From: Hyphomicrobiales bacterium
Lineage (GTDB): Bacteria > Pseudomonadota > Alphaproteobacteria > Rhizobiales > Rhizobiaceae
DNA length: 64,000 nt
Reading direction: 5' to 3'
Assembly (NCBI GenBank): GCA_900467745.1
Contig: UBQW01000065.1
Coordinates: 1 to 64,000 of the forward strand
Every line of letters starts with the position of its first letter. The stretch's first letter is position 1. Below the pieces are notes generated by a model. It was given only the letters and a program-made list of their open reading frames with translations. It ran no database searches and was not told the DNA's origin. A program made the position numbers and the translations under genes. This document shows, piece by piece, positions 35,890 to 45,155 of this stretch.

Positions 35890-35908
35890 AGCAATTCGGT
35901 TTCGAGAC

Positions 35909-38900
35909 TTACTTCGAAATCAGGCAGGAGCCGCCGGCTGCGCGGTACTTTTCGCAGATCGCGGCTGCTTCGTCCTTGGAACCGGCCGTGATGCGCAGGC
36001 GGTAATAGGTGCCCTTGCCTGCGATGTCGGCCTTGCGGATTTCGTAAGGCATGCCAGCCAGCACGCCGCCGAACTTCTTCGACAGGCTTGCATAGGACTT
36101 CTTCGCTTCGGCTTCAGACGGCAGCGATGCGATCTGGACGCCATAGCTGCCAGGAGCGGCCGTGGTCGGCTGGGCCTGTGCCGCTGCCGGCGGAACCGCC
36201 GCGACTTCCTTTGGTGCCTGGGCGGCTGGTGCCGGTGCTGCCGTCGCGGGTGCGAGAGCCGAAGCGCCCGGACGCGATGCCGGGGTCGGCGCGGTGTCGG
36301 TCTTGGTGCTGGTTACGGCACGGACCGGCGGGTTGACGCTGTCAGGCGTTGCCGCCGCGGCCTTGGCAAGCACGTTCTCGGAGGTCTGCTTTGCTGTCGG
36401 CGTAGCGCCTTCCACCGGCGTCGAGCGAATGTCGGCAGACGCCAGCTGTTCGATCGTCGGAGCGGAAGCCGATGCACCACCTGCCGCGATCTTCTGCGTC
36501 TGCACCGAGGTGGGCTTCGGCAGCGAGGATGCAGCGGGCTCAGGCGCCGGCTCGTCGCGGGCGACCAGCGTGCCATCAGGCTTGACGATCATGGTGCGGA
36601 CCTTGCGGGCCGAGACCGACGGCGAACGATCGGCATCCGACGGAGCGGCAGCAGCCGTATCCGTCGCACTGTCGTTCGGCAGCAGACGCGGATCCTCGGT
36701 GTCGCCGACCGGCGTCGCCATGGATGGCATCGGGGCGTCGTTGTCTTCAGGCAGCGTTTCCGGCGTCAGCGTGCGCTGAACGACATCAACCGGCTGCTCG
36801 TCGCTGGAGACCAGCGACTTCTGCTTCGGGGCTTCGGTGGCGGCGCCACCAACGCTGTCATAGACAGCCTTGTCCTGGTTCGGAACGGTCTTGCCGCCCG
36901 GGTTTTCCGGAACGACCTTGACCGGGTCCTTGTCGGCCACGATGACACGCGGTTCGCCGGTGGCGATACCGAGGCCGCCGTCGCGCGCCAGGAAGGAATA
37001 ACCGGCATAGGCGACGCCGCCGAAAATGACGATGGCAGCGGCTGCCGCCAGCATGCGCTTCATCGAGCGGGCGCGGCTCATATCCTCGGCGTCGCTCGCC
37101 GACTGGATCTGAACTTCCGACACCGTCTCGCGACGCTGCTGCACGGGCTCGTTGACGCTGCGGCGGAAATCTTCCTCCAGCGCGCGTTCGAATTCATCGA
37201 AGCTCTGGGCCTGCGGCTGCGACGGCTGCGGCCGTGCAACGGATGCCACGGCGGCGACAGAGGCCTGGGCGCGGGCACGGATGTCCTGAGCCGGCTTTGC
37301 GGGTGCTTCGATCGGCTTGGCTGGCGTCAGCAGGTTTGCGATTTCCGAATCGACGTCGAAATCGAAATCCGACATCGCGGGAACGGGCTCGTGCTTTTCG
37401 ACCGGCGGCAGCGTCGGGACATGCATCTCAACCGCTTCCATCTGATACTCCGCATCGGAGATCATCGACGGATCGAAGGGCAGCTCTTCCGTCGTGTCGA
37501 CGGCAGGTGCCGGCGCGCGGTAGGACGGTGCTGCGGGCGCTGCGGGCTCCGGCGAACGGTAGACCGGGGCGGCTGCCTGATAGGCGGCTGCCTGATAGGC
37601 GGGTGCCTGGTAGGCAGGCGCCTGATAAGCCGGCGCCGGGGCGGATGGCTGGTACGGTGCGGCTGCCGGCTGCGCGGCAGGCTCCGGCTGGCGGACTGCC
37701 GGCTGGTAGGCCACGGGTGCTGCGACAGGTTGCGGCTTCGGCTGCTCGATCTCCTCGGCCACAACAGGCTCGACGAAATCGAGGTCGGCGAGCTCAAGCT
37801 CGATGCCTTCGAGATCCAGTTCGAAGTCATGGCCCGCGAACGGGTCTTCCGCGTCAGGTGCGGCCTTGGCGGCGACCGGTTGCGGCTCGGGTGCATAGCG
37901 AGGCGCTACGGGCGCTGCCGCGACAGGAGCGACGGCGACGGGCGGCTCGGGCACATAGGCCGGCGCAGGGATCGGCGCTTGGACGACCGGGGCGACCGGC
38001 TGTGCTTCCACGGGTGCCGCTTCACGAGCGGTAACCGGATACTGCGAGACATCGGCCAGGAGGTCATCGATATCGAAGGCGATATCGTCGACTTCGGCGA
38101 CGGCTTCCGTCAGCGCGGCATCGGCCTTGACGTCGCCATCCTTGGCCGCAGCGGCCAGATCGAAGGCGCTGTGATCGACGACAGGTTCGATGATCGGCTC
38201 AGCGACGGGCTGCTCGACGACGAACGACGGCTCATGACGGTCGATTTCAGCGGGGAAGCTGGCGGCAGCCGGCGCTTCGAAGCGCGGCGCGGCAGGCGCA
38301 GGCTCGGCGACAACAGGTGCCGGAGCAGCGACAGGCGGTGCGGCCGGCTCTTCGCGGCGAGACGTATGGAAATTGGCGATCGGCAGGCGGATGCTTGCGG
38401 CCGACCATTGCGGGGCCTTGGCAGGCTGAACCGGCGTCGGTGCGGCGCTGATCGAAAGCTCGAGTTCCTCGATCAGATCACGAGCGCCGCCGGAGACAGG
38501 CTCCGCAGGCCGCGAGACGCTGGCCGCCCAATCGGCGGATGACAGGATCGCGCGGGCATCGGGCTGCTCGATGACAGGCAAGGCCTCGTCTTCGACCCGT
38601 TCCGAGACAACCGGCGCTTCGTAATGAACCGGCTCGGCCTCGTAGCGCGGCGCTTGCTCGTAGTGCTGTGCGGGCTCGTAGTGCTGTGCGGCCTCGTAGT
38701 GCGGCTCGGGCTCGTCGTAAGTGACGGGCTCCGGCTCGGCATAGACTACGGGCTCGGGCTGAGCGTAGGCCGTCTCGATCGGATGATCGACGACTGCAGG
38801 CGCGGTCGGAGCGTCGTAACGCTCGAACTCGCGCAGCAGTTCGTCTTCGAGATTGAAGGCAGGCTCCTGCCTTGGCGCCGCTTCGACGGTGTTTGCCGCT

Positions 38901-39013
38901 ACACGGGGCTCAAAACCGACGATACGCGCAAGCTCCGCAAGGGGATCGTCGTCAGCAAAGAGGTTCGCATCGTTACGCGTGTCATACGCCCGCTGTTTAT
39001 CTGCCATACTCAT
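35909..39013 (-). CDS. Very large SPOR-domain membrane protein
   Basis: A 1034-residue bitopic membrane protein. The cytoplasmic half of about 640 residues is a Pro/Ala/Glu/Gln-rich disordered region with short repeats (QHYEPAQHYEQ near residue 90; repeated AYQAP near residue 460). One transmembrane helix (AAAAIVIFGGVAYAGYSFLA) at about residue 680 is followed by a Pro/Ala-rich periplasmic linker. A C-terminal SPOR domain (SYGVQIASLPSEAEAKKSYA, last 80 residues) binds glycan-stripped peptidoglycan at division sites. ATG 39013 or 39007 could be the start. It lies between argS and nagZ and is probably involved in cell division or polar growth. Confidence 0.92.
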   Translation of the reverse strand: MSMADKQRAYDTRNDANLFADDDPLAELARIVGFEPRVAANTVEAAPRQEPAFNLEDELLREFERYDAPTAPAVVDHPIETAYAQPEPVVYAEPEPVTYDEPEPHYEAAQHYEPAQHYEQAPRYEAEPVHYEAPVVSERVEDEALPVIEQPDARAILSSADWAASVSRPAEPVSGGARDLIEELELSISAAPTPVQPAKAPQWSAASIRLPIANFHTSRREEPAAPPVAAPAPVVAEPAPAAPRFEAPAAASFPAEIDRHEPSFVVEQPVAEPIIEPVVDHSAFDLAAAAKDGDVKADAALTEAVAEVDDIAFDIDDLLADVSQYPVTAREAAPVEAQPVAPVVQAPIPAPAYVPEPPVAVAPVAAAPVAPRYAPEPQPVAAKAAPDAEDPFAGHDFELDLEGIELELADLDFVEPVVAEEIEQPKPQPVAAPVAYQPAVRQPEPAAQPAAAPYQPSAPAPAYQAPAYQAPAYQAAAYQAAAPVYRSPEPAAPAAPSYRAPAPAVDTTEELPFDPSMISDAEYQMEAVEMHVPTLPPVEKHEPVPAMSDFDFDVDSEIANLLTPAKPIEAPAKPAQDIRARAQASVAAVASVARPQPSQPQAQSFDEFERALEEDFRRSVNEPVQQRRETVSEVQIQSASDAEDMSRARSMKRMLAAAAAIVIFGGVAYAGYSFLARDGGLGIATGEPRVIVADKDPVKVVPENPGGKTVPNQDKAVYDSVGGAATEAPKQKSLVSSDEQPVDVVQRTLTPETLPEDNDAPMPSMATPVGDTEDPRLLPNDSATDTAAAAPSDADRSPSVSARKVRTMIVKPDGTLVARDEPAPEPAASSLPKPTSVQTQKIAAGGASASAPTIEQLASADIRSTPVEGATPTAKQTSENVLAKAAAATPDSVNPPVRAVTSTKTDTAPTPASRPGASALAPATAAPAPAAQAPKEVAAVPPAAAQAQPTTAAPGSYGVQIASLPSEAEAKKSYASLSKKFGGVLAGMPYEIRKADIAGKGTYYRLRITAGSKDEAAAICEKYRAAGGSCLISK

Positions 39014-39066
39014 CCACTCGCAAATGCAAAGGTTTCGTGCCAGCGCATTGTGGGTAAATGGTGACG

Positions 39067-40824
39067 CTACCGCATCTCTTCCGGCGCAGCCGTTCCTGCG
39101 ATGGCAAGACCCGACTTCAAAACGGACGCAACGGCGTACACCAGCCCTAGTCTGGTAATACTAGACTCTCGGCTCTTATCGTTAATAAATCGTAAGTCTA
39201 CCTGATCCTTGCCCTTATTCCAATGAGCATGGAAAGAACTGGCAAGATCATAGAGGTAGAATACGACACGATGCGGCTCTTGCGATTGAGCCGCTGCCTC
39301 GACCAGCCGAGGGAACTCGGCAACCTTCGCAACCAATTGTAATTCCGCAGGATCCGAGATTCCGGACACGGCTTTGGCGAGGATCTCAGGCGACACGTCG
39401 AGATCCGGAAACGCCTCCTTCGCCTGCCTGAAGACAGACATGCAACGGGCGTGCGCGTACTGTACGTAAAAGACCGGATTGTCTTTCGACTGTTCCGTTA
39501 CTTTGGCGAAATCGAAGTCCAACGGCTCCGAGCTCTTTCTATACAGCATCATGAACCGCACCGAATCGCGGCCGACTTCCTCGACCACATCGCGCAGCGT
39601 CACGAAGTCGCCCGAGCGCTTCGACATCTTGACCGGTTCGCCATCGCGGAACAGCTTGACCAGCTGGCACAGCAGAACGGTAAGCTTGGCCTTGCCTTCC
39701 GACACGCCGCGCGCGACCGCCTCCAGGCGCTTGACGTAGCCGCCATGGTCGGCGCCGAGCACATAGATCATCTCGCTGAAGCCGCGATCGAACTTGTTCT
39801 TGAAGTAGGCGACGTCGGCGGCGAAATAGGTGTAGGAGCCGTCGGACTTGATCAGCGGACGGTCCATGTCGTCGCCGACCTCGGTCGAGCGGAACAGCGT
39901 CTGCTCGCGATCTTCCCAATCTTCCGGTAGCTGCCCCTTCGGCGGCGGCAGCGTGCCCTTGTAGACGTGGCCCTTGAAGGTCAGGTCGTTGATGGCCGTG
40001 CGGATGGCGGCAGCGCCATTGGCGTGCAGCGTGCGCTCGGAGAAGAACACGTCGTGATGGACGTTCAACGCCTCCAGATCCTCGCGGATCATCACCATCA
40101 TCGCATCGATCGTGCGATCCTTGACCAGCGGCATCCACTGGCCCTCGGGCATGTTGTGCAGCTTGACGCCGTAATCACGGGCCAGCGCTTCGCCGACCGG
40201 GACGAGATAATCGCCCGGATAGAGGCCAGCCGGGATCTCGCCGATCTTTTCGCCCAGCGCCTCGCGGTAGCGAAGGAAAACGGAGCGCGCCAAGACGTCG
40301 ATCTGCGAGCCGGCATCGTTGATGTAATATTCCTTGGTGACGTCGAAGCCGGCGAAGGACAGCAGGTTGGCCAGCGCGTCGCCGACGACGGCGCCACGGC
40401 AATGGCCGACGTGCATCGGGCCGGTCGGGTTGGCCGAAACATATTCGACGTTGACCTTGCGGCCCTCACCCATCGTCGAGCGACCGTAATCGGTGCCAGC
40501 AGTGATCATCGAAGCCAGCAGGCGCTGCCAGTAGCCGACGGCGATCCTGATGTTGATGAAACCAGGGCCCGCGACCGATACTTCGGCGACGTCTGGATCT
40601 TCCTTCAACTTTTCGGTGATGATTTCGGCCAGCGCGCGCGGATTGGTGCCGAGCGGCTTGGCAAGCACCATCGCCGCATTGGTCGCGACATCGCCATGGC
40701 TCGCGTCACGCGGCGGCTCGACGGCAATGCGTCCGAAATCCAGCTCGGATCGCTTTTCCTTGACCAGATCGATCTGTTCAAGGGCGGTTTTAATCCTGGC
40801 TTCGAAATCGGTAAAAAGGTTCAT
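39067..40824 (-). CDS. argS: Arginyl-tRNA synthetase
   Basis: A 585-residue class I synthetase charging tRNA-Arg. The N-terminal additional domain is followed by the HIGH-type signature NPTGPMHVGHCRGAV near residue 125. The KMSKRSG motif is also intact (in this family it replaces the usual KMSKS). A C-terminal anticodon-binding helical domain ends at SGLAIAG. ATG 40824 (MNLFTDFEARIK) is the homologous start; the longer ORF adds twelve unlikely residues. It lies between dgt and the SPOR gene on the same strand, with 66 and 53 base gaps. Confidence 0.97.
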   Translation of the reverse strand: MNLFTDFEARIKTALEQIDLVKEKRSELDFGRIAVEPPRDASHGDVATNAAMVLAKPLGTNPRALAEIITEKLKEDPDVAEVSVAGPGFINIRIAVGYWQRLLASMITAGTDYGRSTMGEGRKVNVEYVSANPTGPMHVGHCRGAVVGDALANLLSFAGFDVTKEYYINDAGSQIDVLARSVFLRYREALGEKIGEIPAGLYPGDYLVPVGEALARDYGVKLHNMPEGQWMPLVKDRTIDAMMVMIREDLEALNVHHDVFFSERTLHANGAAAIRTAINDLTFKGHVYKGTLPPPKGQLPEDWEDREQTLFRSTEVGDDMDRPLIKSDGSYTYFAADVAYFKNKFDRGFSEMIYVLGADHGGYVKRLEAVARGVSEGKAKLTVLLCQLVKLFRDGEPVKMSKRSGDFVTLRDVVEEVGRDSVRFMMLYRKSSEPLDFDFAKVTEQSKDNPVFYVQYAHARCMSVFRQAKEAFPDLDVSPEILAKAVSGISDPAELQLVAKVAEFPRLVEAAAQSQEPHRVVFYLYDLASSFHAHWNKGKDQVDLRFINDKSRESSITRLGLVYAVASVLKSGLAIAGTAAPEEMR

Positions 40825-40889
40825 CGCACTCTTCCATGCATAGGCTGTGCCACACGGCATCCGCCCGGCCTTTGCCGAGCGACCGCTGC

Positions 40890-42107
40890 CTAGCGCAAAT
40901 CGGGAGTCTGGTCAAACAATCGCCTGTGGGCGCTGATGGCGTAGGTGTCGGTCATGCCGGCGAGATAATCGCCAACATGGCGCGCCTTCGGCGCTTCTGC
41001 CAGCCCCGCAATGTGATCCACCCAATAGTGGCTCTGCATCTCCTTGGGGTTGGCCATGTAGGCCGAAAACAGGTCGGTGACGATCTGGGCCGCGCCTGAT
41101 CGGATGCGCATGATGTCGGGGTGGCGGTAGATGCGCTTGAAGAGCATCGCCTTGATCTGCCTATCCGTCTCGGCCATGCCCTCGGAAAACGTCGCGATCA
41201 CGCGGTTGGCGTGCCTGACGTCGTCGGCGCTCTGGGGGCGGATTTCCGCCAGACGCTCTTGGGCGACGGAAATCACGTCCTCGACCATGCGGGTGATCTG
41301 GCGGCGCATGATTTCGTGGGTGAAGCGGCTCGGCTCCAGCGTGGGGTAGCGCTCCCTCACCTCGGCCATCAGACCGGCCAGGAACGGGATATCCTCGAGC
41401 ATGTCGAAGGTGAGATAGCCCGAGCGCAGGCCGTCATCGATATCGTGGGTGTTATAGGCGATATCGTCGGCGATCGCGGCAACCTGCGCCTCGAGGCTGG
41501 CGAAGGTGTCGAGCTGGAGATCGTGGATCTCGCAGTAATCGAGGATCGGCTGCGGCACGGGGCCGCGCGTGCCGGTTCCGTCCTTGGTCAAGAGCGGGCC
41601 GTTGTGCTTGACCAGGCCTTCGAGGCTTTCCCATGTCAGGTTGATGCCGTCGAAATCGGCGTAACGGCGTTCGAGCTTGGTGACGATACGCAGCGACTGG
41701 GCATTGTGGTCGAAGCCGCCATAGGGCAGCAGCACCTCGTGGAGCGCGTCCTCGCCGGTGTGGCCGAAGGGCGTGTGGCCGAAATCGTGCACAAGGGCGA
41801 CGCCCTCGGCCAGATCCTCGTCTAGCTTCAGTGCCCTTGCGAGCGCGCGGGCGATCTGGGCGACCTCGATCGTGTGCGTGAGCCGCGTGCGATAGTGATC
41901 GCCATCCTGGGCGATGAAGACCTGGGTCTTGTGCTTGAGGCGCCGGAAGGCTGTCGTGTGGACGATACGGTCGCGGTCGCGCTGGAAGTCCGAGCGCGTC
42001 GGGCTGGAGTTCTCGGGATAGAGCCGCCCACGCGTCGTCCACGGGTCAGCCGCGTAGATTGCGCTGTCGCTGTTACCGAAGCCTAATGCACGTCTGTCGA
42101 TCGTCAT
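40890..42107 (-). CDS. dgt: Deoxyguanosinetriphosphate triphosphohydrolase-like protein
   Basis: A 405-residue HD-domain phosphohydrolase of the dGTPase family, which cleaves dNTPs to nucleoside and triphosphate. The metal-binding residues are seen in RTRLTHTIEVAQIAR, LVHDFGHTPFGHTGED and the later DDIAYNTHDIDDG. The short N-terminal segment and 405-residue length match the alphaproteobacterial dgt-like proteins more than the 505-residue E. coli enzyme. It is divergent from erpA (220-base intergenic region), a conserved pairing in rhizobia. Confidence 0.93.
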   Translation of the reverse strand: MTIDRRALGFGNSDSAIYAADPWTTRGRLYPENSSPTRSDFQRDRDRIVHTTAFRRLKHKTQVFIAQDGDHYRTRLTHTIEVAQIARALARALKLDEDLAEGVALVHDFGHTPFGHTGEDALHEVLLPYGGFDHNAQSLRIVTKLERRYADFDGINLTWESLEGLVKHNGPLLTKDGTGTRGPVPQPILDYCEIHDLQLDTFASLEAQVAAIADDIAYNTHDIDDGLRSGYLTFDMLEDIPFLAGLMAEVRERYPTLEPSRFTHEIMRRQITRMVEDVISVAQERLAEIRPQSADDVRHANRVIATFSEGMAETDRQIKAMLFKRIYRHPDIMRIRSGAAQIVTDLFSAYMANPKEMQSHYWVDHIAGLAEAPKARHVGDYLAGMTDTYAISAHRRLFDQTPDLR

Positions 42108-42326
42108 TCTTCACCGTCACTCGCCATGTCCAAGCGCACGCCCATTGACGCCGCCATATGCTCTTCATACCTATAGAGAGCATAAACGGCAAAGAGACGA
42201 CGTATCGCCCACTTTGCCGCGGGCCGCGCTTTCATGATATAAGGCGCGATAGCATTGAAAAACAGCCGTTTATATTGATGGCTGGACCACTATTCTCTCC
42301 GGATCTTGACCCCGGCAGGAGCAGAC

Positions 42327-42659
42327 ATGACCGAAACAAGTGTTACCCTTTCCGACGCGGCTGCGAAGCGAATCGCCACCATTGTCGGCAGCGACCCCGG
42401 CAAGAGCGCGCTGCGCGTCTCCGTCGAGGGAGGCGGCTGTTCGGGTTTTTCCTACAAGTTCGACCTGACCGACGGCATCCAGGACGACGACGTGGTCGTC
42501 GAGAAGAATGACGCGAAAGTGCTGATCGACAGCATGTCGCTGATCTACATGGCGGGCTCGGAGATCGATTTCGTCGATAACCTGCTCGGCCAGTCCTTCC
42601 AGATCAAGAACCCGAACGCGGTAGCGAGCTGCGGCTGCGGAACCAGCTTCTCGATCTGA
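42327..42659 (+). CDS. erpA: A-type iron-sulfur carrier ErpA/IscA
   Basis: A 110-residue A-type carrier that inserts [Fe-S] clusters into apoproteins. The three conserved cysteines are present: GGGCSGFSY near residue 42 and CGCGTSF near the C-terminus. CAGGAGCAGAC precedes ATG 42327, so the seven-residue upstream extension was rejected. It is followed by its own terminator at 42685. Distinguishing ErpA from IscA or SufA is uncertain from sequence alone, but the divergent dgt neighbour matches the rhizobial erpA locus. Confidence 0.9.
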   Translation: MTETSVTLSDAAAKRIATIVGSDPGKSALRVSVEGGGCSGFSYKFDLTDGIQDDDVVVEKNDAKVLIDSMSLIYMAGSEIDFVDNLLGQSFQIKNPNAVASCGCGTSFSI

Positions 42660-42684
42660 CCACCCTCTCCCGCTATCCACACAG

Positions 42685-42716
42685 AACCGGCCGAAGATTG
42701 TCTTCCGGCCGGTTTA
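42685..42716 (+). terminator. Intrinsic terminator after erpA
   Basis: AACCGGCC pairs with GGCCGGTT, with inner GAAGA/TCTTC, followed by TTTAAC. Confidence 0.8.
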
Positions 42717-42780
42717 ACGTCTTGTCGCTTGTCTCAAGACCACGCTAGAAGAAGACGTCAAAGCGGAACGGGACAAAAGA

Positions 42781-43572
42781 ATGAAGATCGCGACCTGGAA
42801 CATCAACGGCGTCAAGGCGCGCATCGACAATCTCACGCAGTGGCTGAAGGATTCGAACCCCGACATTGCCTGCCTGCAGGAGATCAAGACGGTCGACGAG
42901 GGATTTCCGCGGCTGGAGATCGAAGCTCTCGGCTATCATGTGGAGACGCATGGGCAGAAGGGCTTCAACGGCGTCGCCATTCTTTCCAAGACCAAACCGG
43001 ACGAAGTGACACGCGGACTGCCGGGCGATCCGCTCGACGAGCAGGCACGTTTTCTGGAAGCGGTGTTCTCCATTCCCGGCAATCGCGTCGCCCGCGTCTG
43101 CTGCCTCTATCTGCCGAACGGCAATCCCGTCGATACCGAGAAGTACAGCTACAAGCTCGCCTGGATGGAGCGGCTGCGCACATTCGCGGCCGAGCGGCTG
43201 GCTTACGAAGAGATCCTGATCCTTGCCGGCGACTACAACGTCATCCCCGAGCCGCATGATTGCTTCGACCCGAAGGTCTGGGAAAACGACGCTCTGTTCC
43301 TGCCGCAGACGCGCGAAGCGTTTCGCAGGCTTGAGAGCCTTGGGCTGACGGATGCGGTGCGGGCGACGACGGATGCGGTGCCTGCCTATACGTTCTGGGA
43401 TTATCAGGCCGGCGCATGGCCGAAGAACAACGGCATTCGCATCGATCATCTGATGCTGTCGCCGGAAGCCGCCGACCGGATGACCTCGACGGCCATCGAA
43501 AAACATGTGCGTGCTTGGGAGAAGCCTTCCGACCACGTGCCTGTGGTCGCCTATTTCGATTTCGCGGCCTAA
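42781..43572 (+). CDS. xthA: Exodeoxyribonuclease III
   Basis: A 263-residue exonuclease III/AP endonuclease of the EEP superfamily, which nicks DNA at abasic sites and trims 3' ends in base excision repair. Motifs: ATWNINGVKARIDNL with the metal-binding Asn, CLQEIKT with catalytic Glu, GDYNVIPEPHD, and C-terminal RIDHLML and SDHVPVVA with catalytic Asp-His. Length matches the family. It converges on exoR, a neighbourhood also known in Sinorhizobium meliloti. Confidence 0.96.
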   Translation: MKIATWNINGVKARIDNLTQWLKDSNPDIACLQEIKTVDEGFPRLEIEALGYHVETHGQKGFNGVAILSKTKPDEVTRGLPGDPLDEQARFLEAVFSIPGNRVARVCCLYLPNGNPVDTEKYSYKLAWMERLRTFAAERLAYEEILILAGDYNVIPEPHDCFDPKVWENDALFLPQTREAFRRLESLGLTDAVRATTDAVPAYTFWDYQAGAWPKNNGIRIDHLMLSPEAADRMTSTAIEKHVRAWEKPSDHVPVVAYFDFAA

Positions 43573-43593
43573 GAGCTAGGCGGAACCAATCGA

Positions 43594-43618
43594 GGCCGGA
43601 TCTCGGCGATCCGGTCTT
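43594..43618. terminator. Shared hairpin between xthA and exoR
   Basis: CCGGATC (43596-43602) pairs with GATCCGG (43608-43614) around TCGGC, between convergent genes; there is only a short T run. Confidence 0.55.
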
Positions 43619-43625
43619 GCGATCG

Positions 43626-44429
43626 TCAGTCGGTGTTGCTGCTGGCGATCTTGTGAGAGAGGGCGATGGCGTTGCGGCGGTCGCTTTCGCTGGCAACCGA
43701 GAACGCCTGCTCCTGCAGCGATTCCATCCAGTTGCAATCCTTCGGCTTGCAGCGATCGAGTGCCGCCGTCATCAGCGCCAGGCCGTTGGCCGACTGACCT
43801 TCCTGGAACAGGATATTGCCGAAGACGGACATGGCGCCCGGGTGACCGGCCTTGCGGGCCTGGTTCAGCCACTTCTTGGCCTGCTGCGTGCTGGTGGCGC
43901 CGCCGTCGCCGGCAAGCATCATCTGCGCCAGCTGGAACTGCGCTTCGGGAACGCCGAAGGTGGAGGCCACCTGGAAATAGATCTGGCGCGCCTGGGTGAG
44001 ATCGGTCTTCACGGGGCTGCCCGGAATGCCGTGCTTGTAATAGCCGGCGAGCGACAGAAGCGCGTTGACGAAGAAGCCGGTATCCTCGGAACCGGGCTCG
44101 ACGCCCTGCTGGGCGATCTCGCTATAGATCTTGAAAGCTTCGAAATCGTCCTGCGCGACACCGTCGCCATCGGCATACATGTTGGCGAGTGCCCAGCGCG
44201 AGCCGGTGTGGCCCTTTTCGGCGGCGTATTTGTAGGCTTCGACAGCCTCTTCCTTCTGGCCGTTCTTGTAGGCCTTGAAACCGAACTTGAAGAGATCGAA
44301 AGGACCGGATTCCTTGTTGACGCCCGACTTGATGTCGAACGCGCTTGCCGGACAACTCATCGCCGCGCAGCAGGCGACGGAGAGCCCCATAAGCATCAAT
44401 CTGAAAGGTCTGAACTCGAACGTCAGCAT
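43626..44429 (-). CDS. exoR: ExoR, periplasmic regulator of exopolysaccharide and motility
   Basis: A 267-residue periplasmic protein with Sel1-type tetratricopeptide repeats. A signal peptide ends PASA-FD near residue 31. Sel1 repeats follow: GHTGSRWALANMYADGDG, DTGFFVNALLSLAGYYKHG and PEAQFQLAQMMLAGDGG. The sequence is recognisably that of Sinorhizobium ExoR, which binds and represses the ExoS sensor kinase so that the ExoS-ChvI system controls succinoglycan, flagella and symbiosis. ATG 44429 (MLTFEFRPFRL) is the homologous start. Neighbour xthA supports the identity. A long upstream open frame ends exactly at this start. Confidence 0.93.
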   Translation of the reverse strand: MLTFEFRPFRLMLMGLSVACCAAMSCPASAFDIKSGVNKESGPFDLFKFGFKAYKNGQKEEAVEAYKYAAEKGHTGSRWALANMYADGDGVAQDDFEAFKIYSEIAQQGVEPGSEDTGFFVNALLSLAGYYKHGIPGSPVKTDLTQARQIYFQVASTFGVPEAQFQLAQMMLAGDGGATSTQQAKKWLNQARKAGHPGAMSVFGNILFQEGQSANGLALMTAALDRCKPKDCNWMESLQEQAFSVASESDRRNAIALSHKIASSNTD

Positions 44430-45103
44430 TTCACTCGATTTCTTTCGTTTCCACCCATACGCGCCATCTCGAACATCCCGCCCGTTTGGCCCGCAGATAA
44501 AGTCCCTTCGGCGAGCGATCCCGCGGTGGGTTCCAAGACCCGCTTGCCCGCGTCGCATCCAGCCTTCGGCTCCCCAGAGAGAGCCATCATTTTCTTCGCA
44601 CCGACCGCATCCGCCCGCTTTCCGGCGCGAACTGACGGAGATGCCTTCAACCTCGTTTCGGCGAGCCCGCGGAGCGGCATTTCGCCTTCAGAAATGTCGT
44701 AGTCACCAATTGTGACAAAACGCGAGACGTCGTTACCGAAAGCCGGTCCGGATAGAGGCAACGCCGTCGAACGTGAGGAAATTGAAAGGCTTGAGAAGGC
44801 TGCGATCGAACGGCGCTTTCCGGCTGAAACACCCTGCAAAACAGGCGAAACAAGCGAAGCGGCGGCAACTGCGCCACACCTCATGTCCGTCTCTTTCACA
44901 CTCACCGAAAAACGACCCATCTTACTCTTTTACGCGCACCCTATGCCTGTCATTCCCTCGCCCGAGATTACCGCTGCGCCTAGTTTGTGGCGGGAAATGG
45001 ACAATTCGTGATGGAGCCCATCATACGCCAACACTCAAAAAAAACTGTTGCTGAATCGTCACAAAATGACACGTGACGAGAGCATGCTTAATGGCGCCAA
45101 GAC
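44430..45103 (-). other. Long exoR upstream region
   Basis: About 670 bases upstream of exoR without a supported gene. A 165-codon minus-strand frame (44423-44920) ends by overlapping the exoR start. Its composition is rich in Ser/Ala/Gly and shows no domain, so it is most likely chance or a leader. The exoR promoter and any ChvI or LysR operator should lie here. The region includes an AT-rich segment near 45030-45070. Confidence 0.5.
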
Positions 45104-45133
45104 AAAGAAAAGCCCGACAGTTTGCCGGGCTTT
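45104..45133 (-). terminator. Intrinsic terminator after the FadL-like gene
   Basis: AAAGCCCG (45109-45116) pairs with CGGGCTTT (45126-45133). On the minus strand it is followed by TCTTTG. Confidence 0.85.
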
Positions 45134-45155
45134 CACTTGCGCTGATCTTGGCAGG

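Noticed and set aside
35756..38542. A 928-codon plus-strand open frame opposite the SPOR gene
   Set aside because: It is Arg/Gly/Cys-rich noise produced by the Pro/Ala-rich sense gene; the SPOR domain and transmembrane helix prove the minus strand is coding.
44712..45011. A 99-codon plus-strand frame upstream of exoR
   Set aside because: No ribosome-binding site, overlaps other frames, and has no recognisable composition or motif.
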